From assembly GCA_041662605.1 (NCBI GenBank), contig JBAZSD010000041.1:1-22195 (forward strand): a stretch of DNA of 22,195 bases, written 5' to 3'. The translations under genes were made by a program, and so were the position numbers. This stretch comes from Desulfomonilaceae bacterium (lineage in GTDB: Bacteria > Desulfobacterota > Desulfomonilia > Desulfomonilales > Desulfomonilaceae). Positions 16,454-22,195 of this stretch are shown here, one piece after another (within the stretch, counting starts at the first letter, position 1; each line of letters opens with the position of its first letter). The notes beneath the pieces were generated by a model, which worked only from the letters and a program-made list of their open reading frames with translations, ran no database searches and was not told the DNA's origin.

Positions 16454-16478
16454 ATAACATACTGGTTATTCAAGTCAA
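16444..16478 (-). promoter_or_regulatory. Candidate sigma70 promoter for wza
   Basis: On the minus strand TTGAAT (16473-16468) and TATAAT (16449-16444) are 18 nt apart. An overlapping pair, TTGACT (16478-16473) with TATATT (16454-16449), is also 18 nt apart. Start of transcription would be close to 16437, about 27 nt upstream of the ATG. Confidence 0.5.
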
Positions 16479-16836
16479 ATAAAAGCATATTAGTGCATTT
16501 ATCCCCATTAGGCCAAAAACTAAACTTTCCTGTGTCCCAGCTATATTGAGATGGAGTTGTTATTCTTACCGACCTGAGGTAAATCAGTCAATGAGTTTTC
16601 GAAGCGAACGCCGTATTTTGATGGAATACTTTATTGAAGCGCTACCAATTGCTTGTTTCCTGGTCGGGCCAAGTAACTCACGTGGCGCCACTTCCGATTG
16701 CAGGGTCGCCCATGCCTGACTTCCTCTTCCCTCGGCTGTGTGTTTCTCAGATTTCAAATATAGCGTGACGGGAAAAAATGGAAGATTAGGAAATTGAGAA
16801 GTTCTTGTTGTTTCTTGGGTCGCAGGAGAACTAAAA
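16479..16836. other. Intergenic region between wza and the SGNH gene
   Basis: About 360 bases without a supported gene. A 42-codon plus-strand frame from 16591 has a loosely placed GAGG upstream but no recognisable content. A small inverted repeat TTACC-N7-GGTAA lies near 16567-16583. The promoter of the SGNH gene should be here but I could not identify it. Confidence 0.4.
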
Positions 16837-17895
16837 ATGGCGCGGGTATTTTGGAAAGGTGTTAAAATTGCGATACTGGTAGTTGTAGGGATCGAAATCA
16901 TCAGTTTCGCATTCATGAGTCTTCAAAACTATGTCCTCTATGGTGGCATCTATAGTCATGTGCCTGTCCGCTATGATCCAGACACCCTCTTCTTGATGAC
17001 GGACAGCATCCCACCTTCAGATTATAATAGAGAGTCAACTGACCCAAACCTCAACAGAATTGTCTGGATGTTCGGTGGCTCGACTGTTCGGTGCAATGCC
17101 CAGAGGAACAAAAACACCACTCTTCCTTCATTTGTCGCAAGATTTCTAAATGAAAAGGCAAAGCCAAATCATTTCACAGTGGTTAACTTCGGGGAAAACG
17201 GTTTCAATTCGCTACTGGAATCGAAATACCTAGAAAAGGCCCTGACCTTTGAGAAACGAACTCCTGATGTTATCGTTTTCTACGATGGAGCGAATGACTG
17301 TCTTCAGTATGTTGAACACAGACAACCGGATGGACATATAGGCTATCGAAGATTGAAAGCCTTCATAGAGAGCTACCGTATGGGGTGGTTAGGTCTGTTA
17401 AAGCCGATTAACGCCGCACTATACGCATCTTACACCAATGAGTTCATTGACAGGATACGCATGCTTGCAGAGCCAGTCAGGAGCGATTCGCCAACTCTTG
17501 AAAGAATGGTGACCTCATCGGCAGCGCGTTATGACCATATCTTCAAGCTAGCGCATTGCTATGATGCAGAATTTTTGCTTATTTGGCAGCCAATTCTCTG
17601 GGCAGAAAATTGCTCTGTCACCACAGATGTCCACCAGGCTGAAAGAACTATGTTTCTCGATGTAACAAAATTCCCTGTTGTCAAGGAGAGCCTGAACGCT
17701 ACTTACAACGAATTGGAAGCTACACTCAAAAACAAACCCTATTTTGTAAGCCTTAGGGACTCTCTGTGTGGACGAACTACCGGGTTATTTGAACCTGATG
17801 GGATACATCTTACTACCCGAGGAGATGAATTGATGGCCGGAATTATCGGCGAGCTACTAATAAAAACCTTTCCCGAGAAGTTATTGCCTCACTAA
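16837..17895 (+). CDS. Membrane-anchored SGNH/GDSL-family hydrolase
   Basis: The protein is 352 aa, with AGGAG 8 nt before the ATG. One N-terminal helix (about 8-28; VKIAILVVVGIEIISFAFM) would anchor it in the inner membrane with the rest outside. The SGNH catalytic blocks are present in order: block I FGGSTVR with Ser82, the block II Gly in NFGENGFNS, block III DGANDC with Gly151 and Asn153, and block V DGIHLT with Asp321 and His324. The family removes or transfers acetyl and other acyl groups on lipids and polysaccharides. In an export locus beside Wza, deacylation or acetylation of the exported glycan is the likely role. The condensation-fold acyltransferase at 11659-13044 could be the opposing activity. 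Catalytic family confident; substrate inferred. Confidence 0.82.
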   Translation: MARVFWKGVKIAILVVVGIEIISFAFMSLQNYVLYGGIYSHVPVRYDPDTLFLMTDSIPPSDYNRESTDPNLNRIVWMFGGSTVRCNAQRNKNTTLPSFVARFLNEKAKPNHFTVVNFGENGFNSLLESKYLEKALTFEKRTPDVIVFYDGANDCLQYVEHRQPDGHIGYRRLKAFIESYRMGWLGLLKPINAALYASYTNEFIDRIRMLAEPVRSDSPTLERMVTSSAARYDHIFKLAHCYDAEFLLIWQPILWAENCSVTTDVHQAERTMFLDVTKFPVVKESLNATYNELEATLKNKPYFVSLRDSLCGRTTGLFEPDGIHLTTRGDELMAGIIGELLIKTFPEKLLPH

Positions 17896-17989
17896 TTTTC
17901 CCGGCTGGCCCAAAACTTTTCCCTGAAGTCAGGTGTTTCGAAACTGTAAGAAAGAGAGGCCGCTTCAAAAAGGAATTTCGCCATCGGCG

Positions 17990-18238
17990 TCAAAATCCCT
18001 CAGCCTGAATATAAATTTTCTTGGCGTTTGGGTCATGAGGGACATTTAGCCCGTGTCTGGACGGCACATCTGACGGTGGGTTGTTGGGAACAACTTTAGG
18101 AATGGGGCCTCGATCCAGACCAAGCTGATTGGCAACCCCATCAAACATCCACCTCATCAAGCCAAACGCGTGTGATGTTGCGGGACTGGCCATCAAGATC
18201 AGTGTCAATACAACAAGAGCTAATATCCTGATTCTCAT
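17990..18238 (-). CDS. Small exported protein, unknown
   Basis: The protein is 82 aa from ATG 18238, preceded by GGAG with 8-nt spacing. The open frame continues far upstream, but that part overlaps the neighbouring gene antiparallel to nothing sensible and lacks a ribosome site. The signal peptide MRIRILALVVLTLILMASPA ends near SHA-FG. The mature part of about 58 residues (FGLMRWMFDGVANQLGLDRG, then Pro/Asn-rich NNPPSDVP) has no recognised domain. It follows the next small exported gene by 59 nt on the same strand, so they are probably one transcript. Likely periplasmic or surface; function unknown. Confidence 0.65.
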   Translation of the reverse strand: MRIRILALVVLTLILMASPATSHAFGLMRWMFDGVANQLGLDRGPIPKVVPNNPPSDVPSRHGLNVPHDPNAKKIYIQAEGF

Positions 18239-18297
18239 CTCTCTCGATCTCCAAAAAAAACACTGCTGTAAATCATCCATGCAAGAGCCAAAACGAT

Positions 18298-18567
18298 TTA
18301 CCGGCGCTGGGCCTTTGTCTGCGGAGTTCCCACCGCCGGCGGCATACACGGAGGTGGCGGTCCATAGGACACGTAACTCGGCGCTATTCGCACTGGATAT
18401 TGGGGAGCAACGCATGGAAAGTACCATACCCCCGACTCTTTGAAACCCATTAGGGTGTAATCAATTTCTGGACTCTGTTTTTGTGAGCCGTATTCCCCTG
18501 CATAGCCCAATCCAAAACCTATTAGGACACAACAAAGAACAATGCTAATTCTTAAGATTCGTTTCAT
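18298..18567 (-). CDS. Small exported proline-rich protein, unknown
   Basis: The protein is 89 aa if started at ATG 18567 (MKRILRISIVLCCVLIGFG), a classical signal peptide ending near GYAGE. ATG 18588 and TTG 18630 in the same frame are alternatives. The TTG overlaps a possible -35 box, which favours the later starts. The mature part holds YTLMGFKESGVWYFPC, then a Pro/Tyr-rich stretch (VAPQYPVRIAPSYVSYGPPP) with two cysteines, and a basic end (KAQRR). No known domain. It is first of a probable two-gene operon with 17990-18238. Pro/Tyr-rich tails of this type often interact with cell-wall or surface components, but that is only a guess. Confidence 0.6.
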   Translation of the reverse strand: MKRILRISIVLCCVLIGFGLGYAGEYGSQKQSPEIDYTLMGFKESGVWYFPCVAPQYPVRIAPSYVSYGPPPPCMPPAVGTPQTKAQRR

Positions 18568-18601
18568 GGGTAAACCCGAAAGACTCATTCGATTTTGTTC
18601 T

Positions 18602-18630
18602 TTTTTATCAAAATATTCTTCACTAGTCAA
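18602..18630 (-). promoter_or_regulatory. Possible promoter of the two small exported genes
   Basis: Minus strand TTGACT (18630-18625), 17 nt, TAAAAA (18607-18602). The -35 is good and the -10 poor. It would give a short leader to ATG 18567. Confidence 0.25.
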
Positions 18631-18849
18631 TTAATAACCCGTTTTAGCGCTCTACCTGGACACTGGAAAAGCAATACCCGTTTTTATGGCAACCCACAAT
18701 AGTCTTCAGAAATCACACTGAATAGAGTATAAGTTGTGTAAGCATTATGAAGCGCCAAGTTCGGTTTTGTCGCTAAAAAAACATTCTTTCCAGATTTCAA
18801 CTAAAATTGTAACGTATGGCGCATTCTCAAAGGGAAAAACTGCGGCATA

Positions 18850-19398
18850 GTGAAGAAAATCTGCACATTTTTTTTTATTGTTATCCTGATTAGTGCCTGT
18901 GTTCCTACGGCAAAAAACGTCAAGGATCAGGGGAGTGAGAAAACTAAGAATGAATCTCAGTTAGCTCAATTGGACAAAAAGAATGAACAAAATTCAAAAT
19001 GGAATCCTTCAGTAAAGAATGAAGCGTCGTTGACAGAAAAAAAAGGTCTTCATGACAGAGTTCCAAGTGAAAAGCCAAAAAAACAGGACCACTCAGGTCA
19101 GAAAAACGACAAAAACCTGACTGACGAGCAGAAAGTGAAGAATGCAGCGGTAGAATTAATCAAGGGGATGGAATCCCCCAAGAAATATTTGATCTGTCAT
19201 GACGAAATTCAGGACGAGTGGTCCCTGACTGTTTTCGATGACATAGGTCATGTTTTAGACGTAAAGCAATTCTTTTGGAACGCGGAAAGCGATAAAATGG
19301 AACCGTTCCTGGTCCTGACCAGAATTCCAAAAGGTCGTCTCAAATACGAGTTGTCCAGAAGGAGTACAGGAAAAAATTGTTCGTCCTATGATCCCTAG
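18850..19398 (+). CDS. Small lipoprotein with lysine-rich linker, unknown
   Basis: The protein is 182 aa from a GTG start with only a weak purine-rich stretch (AAAGGG) upstream. The signal peptide MKKICTFFFIVILISAC carries a lipobox ISAC at Cys17, followed by Val18, so it is probably lipidated and outer-membrane. Residues 20-95 are a low-complexity, Lys/Glu/Asn/Gln-rich tether. Residues 96-182 form a small domain (KKYLICHDEIQDEWSLTVFD, FLVLTRIPKGRLKYEL) with two cysteines and no family I recognise. The long charged tether suggests that the terminal domain reaches into the periplasm or wall. It is divergent from the small exported pair at 17990-18567. Confidence 0.7.
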   Translation: MKKICTFFFIVILISACVPTAKNVKDQGSEKTKNESQLAQLDKKNEQNSKWNPSVKNEASLTEKKGLHDRVPSEKPKKQDHSGQKNDKNLTDEQKVKNAAVELIKGMESPKKYLICHDEIQDEWSLTVFDDIGHVLDVKQFFWNAESDKMEPFLVLTRIPKGRLKYELSRRSTGKNCSSYDP

Positions 19399-19403
19399 GG
19401 ATC
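19390..19403. repeat. 14-bp perfect palindrome at a stop codon
   Basis: GATCCCTAGGGATC is perfectly symmetrical and contains the TAG stop of the lipoprotein gene. No T run follows, so it is a poor terminator candidate; it may be chance. Confidence 0.3.
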
Positions 19404-19549
19404 TGATTGTAAACTCCAATCATCCGCTCAGTGTACCATTCTATTGTTTTTGGATTACATTTGACACGGGTCAATAGCTTCTGTTAGAATTTGTAATTAA
19501 GATGATTTAAATTGTGCGCTTGCGCCACGCCATAAGGCTTATCCATTAT

Positions 19550-19993
19550 ATGAATTCTTATTTTTTCCCTATGGATAGTCGACTTTTCCTCGTAATTCCT
19601 GTATTGACCTGCTTTTTGACTCTGCTTGGCGACTGTCACGCATTGGAACCCAGCGGATCCTGTATACAAATTCAAACTAAAGAAAAAGTTCGGGCATGCT
19701 CCATCGGGGTGGTACGTGTTCCAACTATGTCTTGCCCATTTGTCAGAGGGGCAACTTCAGCCGCTCCGGTAATCGTGCAGCCAATTGCATATGTCAATAC
19801 TGTCAGACCACATGGGGATGCGCCTTTAAACACTATCGTCTGTGGCGCAGCCCCTGTAGTATCTCCATCCAGGAAGATTTGTAGCTCAAAAGTGTCTAAT
19901 CACATAGCCCCATACGTGCAAGCAGATGGCTGCCCAAAAGCCCCAATGGTTGTTCAGGAACCTTACAGGCTAAATCAAAGATTCTGCCAATGA
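19550..19993 (+). CDS. Small cysteine-containing exported protein, unknown
   Basis: The protein is 147 aa from ATG 19550; ATG 19571 is equally possible and gives the cleaner signal peptide (MDSRLFLVIPVLTCFLTLLG, cleavage near CHA-LE). The frame also extends to a GTG at 19514. The mature protein has seven cysteines spaced along about 110 residues (SGSC, RAC, MSC, IVC, KIC, DGC, RFC). It also has repeated Pro/Val/Ala segments such as AAPVIVQPIAYVN, CGAAPVVSP and KAPMVVQEPY. Several Cys sit in loosely similar C-x-x-AP(V/M) settings (GCPKAPMV, CGAAPVV), hinting at degenerate internal repeats. Disulfide-bonded periplasmic or surface protein is the likely class. No family recognised. Confidence 0.6.
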   Translation: MNSYFFPMDSRLFLVIPVLTCFLTLLGDCHALEPSGSCIQIQTKEKVRACSIGVVRVPTMSCPFVRGATSAAPVIVQPIAYVNTVRPHGDAPLNTIVCGAAPVVSPSRKICSSKVSNHIAPYVQADGCPKAPMVVQEPYRLNQRFCQ

Positions 19994-19998
19994 ATATC

Positions 19999-20042
19999 TG
20001 GTGTCATTAGATTCCCGGAATTGGGAAACTCTTAGAACACCA
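19999..20042. terminator. Two-step inverted repeat between convergent genes
   Basis: Outer arms TGGTGT (19999-20004) and ACACCA (20037-20042) enclose inner arms TTCCC (20012-20016) and GGGAA (20023-20027). It starts 5 nt after the stop of the Cys-containing gene and faces the barrel gene on the other strand. It might act as a terminator, but internal loops are large and there is no T run. Confidence 0.3.
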
Positions 20043-20147
20043 CATCTTCTCGCATGTTATTAGGATGATTTCATCGGGGAAAAGATTTTGATCTGGCGCC
20101 GACCGAGGTGAAGGGATTGGACGGCGGAGAACATTTAGAATCTGTGG

Positions 20148-21011
20148 TTAGCGATAATAATATACAAGTGATCCAAAAACGCCCCCCCAAGACACGTTGA
20201 CTCGGTCACTATGGTTGTTTTCATAATTTGAGAAATCAATTGAAGTCCATCTGTATCCAGCTTGGACTGCAATTGACCCCAACACCGTTTCAGCCGATTT
20301 CACCCCTCCCGAGACTTCATAATCGGTCAGGGATGTGCCCCCAATAGGCCAATGAGCCCAGGCTTCAGCGATTGGTGACATCCCATATATATTCCATACC
20401 GGGTTATAAACAGCGTGAGCGCCAATTGTAGCGCTATATTGTGGTCCTTTGAATCCTCCGGGCTGATCATCAAGTGAATCAGACAGGAACATTTTAAGTT
20501 TTGGGCCATAGAAGCTATAATCTATGTTGAAACCAACTCGGGATTTATTGCCAAGGAAAATATCCACATCTGCGCCCTGTCGCCACCCCTCATATTCAAA
20601 TTTAATAGAGTCTGACGCAGCTTTGGAGCTGACAAATTCCCCTGAGAATCCCCGAAATTCATAGTAAGTTCTCGAAGAGAAACGACTCAACTGAAGCCTT
20701 ACCATGCAATCCAGAAAAACACTAGGACGCTTGTAATTATCGACAAAATCCAAGAAATTATACGTTTTCCCTGACTCTCTTGCGTTCGTAAAGTAGCCGC
20801 CCTGAATTGGGGCATTTATGACAGTAAGCTTCGCTTCCCCCCGGAGCAAAGGGAAAGACAGTAACGGAGAAAAAGGATTTTCTATTGGCCAGAAATCCTC
20901 GGCTTTGACCACCGTTCCCAACTCAGAGAAAATCAATAAGGCGAGCGCAGCAAATAAGAATAATCTCCGCGATTTCTTCTTCCGCCCGCATTTTGAATCA
21001 CTGATTAGCAT
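20148..21011 (-). CDS. Predicted outer-membrane beta-barrel protein, unknown
   Basis: The protein is 287 aa from ATG 21011 (a GTG directly before it is possible); GGAA 9 nt upstream is a modest ribosome site. A basic n-region (CGRKKKSRR) and a hydrophobic core (LFLFAALALLIFSELG) make a signal peptide cut near VKA-ED. The rest alternates short amphipathic strands rich in Tyr, Phe, Gly and Ser (TYYEFRGFSGEFV, SRVGFNIDYSFYGPKL, GSIAVQAGYRWTSIDF). The protein ends GSLVYYYR, strands and aromatic end as in small outer-membrane barrels. Roughly eight to ten strands could fit. No specific porin or transporter family recognised. Its place past the export genes may be accidental. Confidence 0.65.
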   Translation of the reverse strand: MLISDSKCGRKKKSRRLFLFAALALLIFSELGTVVKAEDFWPIENPFSPLLSFPLLRGEAKLTVINAPIQGGYFTNARESGKTYNFLDFVDNYKRPSVFLDCMVRLQLSRFSSRTYYEFRGFSGEFVSSKAASDSIKFEYEGWRQGADVDIFLGNKSRVGFNIDYSFYGPKLKMFLSDSLDDQPGGFKGPQYSATIGAHAVYNPVWNIYGMSPIAEAWAHWPIGGTSLTDYEVSGGVKSAETVLGSIAVQAGYRWTSIDFSNYENNHSDRVNVSWGGVFGSLVYYYR

Positions 21012-21143
21012 CACAAGGTTTCCGGGAATTCCACAGGCTTTTTCAAACAGTGTCGAGCATAAACTTTTCCACCGCCTTTTTCAAGAAAAAGGTTGATTCC
21101 ATAGTAATCCGGTGGTGTTCAGGAATCCACATACTAATTCAAT

Positions 21144-22064
21144 CTATTTACGTCCCGCATTGCCGCTTTTGCGCGCCTCCATCACAACCCGATACGATTC
21201 ATGAAGTTCCGCAAAACGCTGGTTAGCGAATTTGACGAAATCCTCAGGCAGATCTTTCCCTGAAATTGAATCCGGATGATACTTCTTGGCCATTTCATGG
21301 AACCGTTTCTTGATTTGTTCATCAGAGTCGCTCAATTTGCACTCAAGAATTTCGTATGCTCTTTTGTGTTGGTCGTCGAGCTTGCCATGGCCGAGATTTT
21401 GGCTGCGGCGGCCAGAAACGGCCCCGTGGCCTTTGAGCAGTTCCTCACAATCCGTAAGGCCAAATTCCCTTGCTCGGTCCAAAGGGCTTAGCCCTTCATT
21501 GTCGATGACATTTACGTTAGCTCCCGCCTTGATCAGCATCTCCAGCAACCCTAACGCGTTTTGATTCACCGGGCCTAGTGCTAACGATAGAGCCGTCCTG
21601 CCTTCCCGATCTCTAAAATGAACATCAGCCCCCTTTTCAACGAGGTATTTCGCTATTTCAAAAAAGCCCGCTTCCGCCGCTTTCATTAGGGCTGTCTTTC
21701 CACTGATTTTGCTTCGAATATCCAGGTTTGCGCTGTGATCTACCAACATCTTGGTAATTTGAATGTTTCCTAGCTCAGCAGCCTGGATAAGCGCCGTTTT
21801 TCCGCCTGCGCCACCGACGATATTTTTGTCTGCTCCACAAGCTAAAAGGCACGCTGCGACTTGTGGTTGGTTCTTTTGAACTGCAAGCATTAGACCGGTA
21901 CGTCCACCCTTGTGAAGCCTCATATTGACGTCAACGCCTTCCTGGATCAATAGCTTGACTCGCTCCAAATCGCCTGAACGACAGGCGTTCATAAAATGAT
22001 CCGGATTTTTGCGGCGTTGCTTGCGTTCTTGCCACCACTTATAGGAGGAAAATAATCGTCTCAC
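21144..22064 (-). CDS. Ankyrin-repeat protein with C-terminal DjlA-like J domain
   Basis: The protein is 306 aa from GTG 22064, preceded by AGAGG with 9-nt spacing. A basic N-terminus (KWWQERKQRRKN) precedes about six ankyrin repeats (about 22-225; for example GKTALMKAAEAGFFEIAKYL, GRTALSLAL, GLSPLDRAREFG). A J domain follows at about 236-298: AYEILECKLSDSDEQIKKRF, KKYHPD with H263-P264-D265 intact, and LPEDFVKFANQRFAELHESY. The last phrase is characteristic of DjlA C-termini rather than DnaJ. There is no signal peptide or membrane helix, so it is cytosolic. The J domain should stimulate an Hsp70 (DnaK), with the ankyrin array choosing the client. This domain order is uncommon in bacteria. 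The 131 bases upstream to the window end contain only A/T-rich sequence. Confidence 0.88.
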   Translation of the reverse strand: MRRLFSSYKWWQERKQRRKNPDHFMNACRSGDLERVKLLIQEGVDVNMRLHKGGRTGLMLAVQKNQPQVAACLLACGADKNIVGGAGGKTALIQAAELGNIQITKMLVDHSANLDIRSKISGKTALMKAAEAGFFEIAKYLVEKGADVHFRDREGRTALSLALGPVNQNALGLLEMLIKAGANVNVIDNEGLSPLDRAREFGLTDCEELLKGHGAVSGRRSQNLGHGKLDDQHKRAYEILECKLSDSDEQIKKRFHEMAKKYHPDSISGKDLPEDFVKFANQRFAELHESYRVVMEARKSGNAGRK

Positions 22065-22195
22065 TAATGGGAGCCTCTAAAAATCACTTTTTCAGTCTTA
22101 GGATTCCCTAAAATTCCACAATTCAGCATGATGTGATTAGAATTTTCATCATCACAAGTTTATAAATCATCTTTTTCGGGCTAATTTTAACCGTT

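Noticed and set aside
16591..16719. 42-codon plus-strand frame starting MSFRSERR
   Set aside because: GAGG is 11 nt away and the sequence carries no family or signal features; insufficient to call a gene.
16584..16916. 110-aa minus-strand frame overlapping the start of the SGNH gene
   Set aside because: Antisense shadow of the SGNH N-terminus and its leader; no coding features of its own.
1..22195. tRNA, rRNA, riboswitch or CRISPR features
   Set aside because: I looked for cloverleaf-like stretches, conserved rRNA words and spaced repeats by eye on both strands and saw none; a dedicated search (tRNAscan, Infernal) was not possible.

Overview
The window looks like chromosome from a Gram-negative, moderately A+T-rich bacterium. 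It has an outer-membrane polysaccharide export lipoprotein, several lipobox signal peptides and a predicted outer-membrane beta-barrel. Gene style (many lineage-specific small exported proteins, an ankyrin/J-domain protein, an EPS locus spread over both strands) suggests a deltaproteobacterium/Desulfobacterota, perhaps Desulfomonile-like. That placement is inference, because no rRNA or other taxonomic marker is present.

Layout. (1) 1-121: the start of an IS3-type transposase orfA, running out of the window to the left. (2) 249-2701: promoter-like sequence and a Wzc-type tyrosine autokinase/chain-length regulator. (3) 2844-3383: two small minus-strand genes. The second is a 58-aa protein with a perfect Shine-Dalgarno, one hydrophobic segment, a lipobox-like Cys and then ten glycines. 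(4) 3863-7300: two large GT-C-like membrane proteins. (5) 7357-9744 (minus): an O-antigen ligase/polymerase-like membrane protein fused to a von Willebrand factor A domain. (6) 10095-13044: an exported TPR protein and a condensation-fold acyltransferase. (7) 13119-16410 (minus): an Lgt-like protein lacking two key arginines, an AttH/CrtC-family lipocalin-like protein, and a Wza-type export lipoprotein. (8) 16837-17895: a membrane-anchored SGNH hydrolase. (9) 17990-21011: small exported or lipidated proteins of unknown function and an outer-membrane barrel. (10) 21144-22064 (minus): ankyrin repeats fused to a DjlA-like J domain.

How it fits together. Wzc, Wza, a polymerase/ligase-like protein, GT-C enzymes, an acyltransferase and an SGNH esterase/acetyltransferase candidate are the export and modification half of an exopolysaccharide system. 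No Wzx flippase, initiating phosphoglycosyltransferase or GT-A/GT-B glycosyltransferase lies here, so chain synthesis must be encoded elsewhere. The least ordinary parts are the ligase-vWA fusion, the AttH + arginine-less Lgt pair, the poly-glycine mini-protein and the ankyrin-J fusion.
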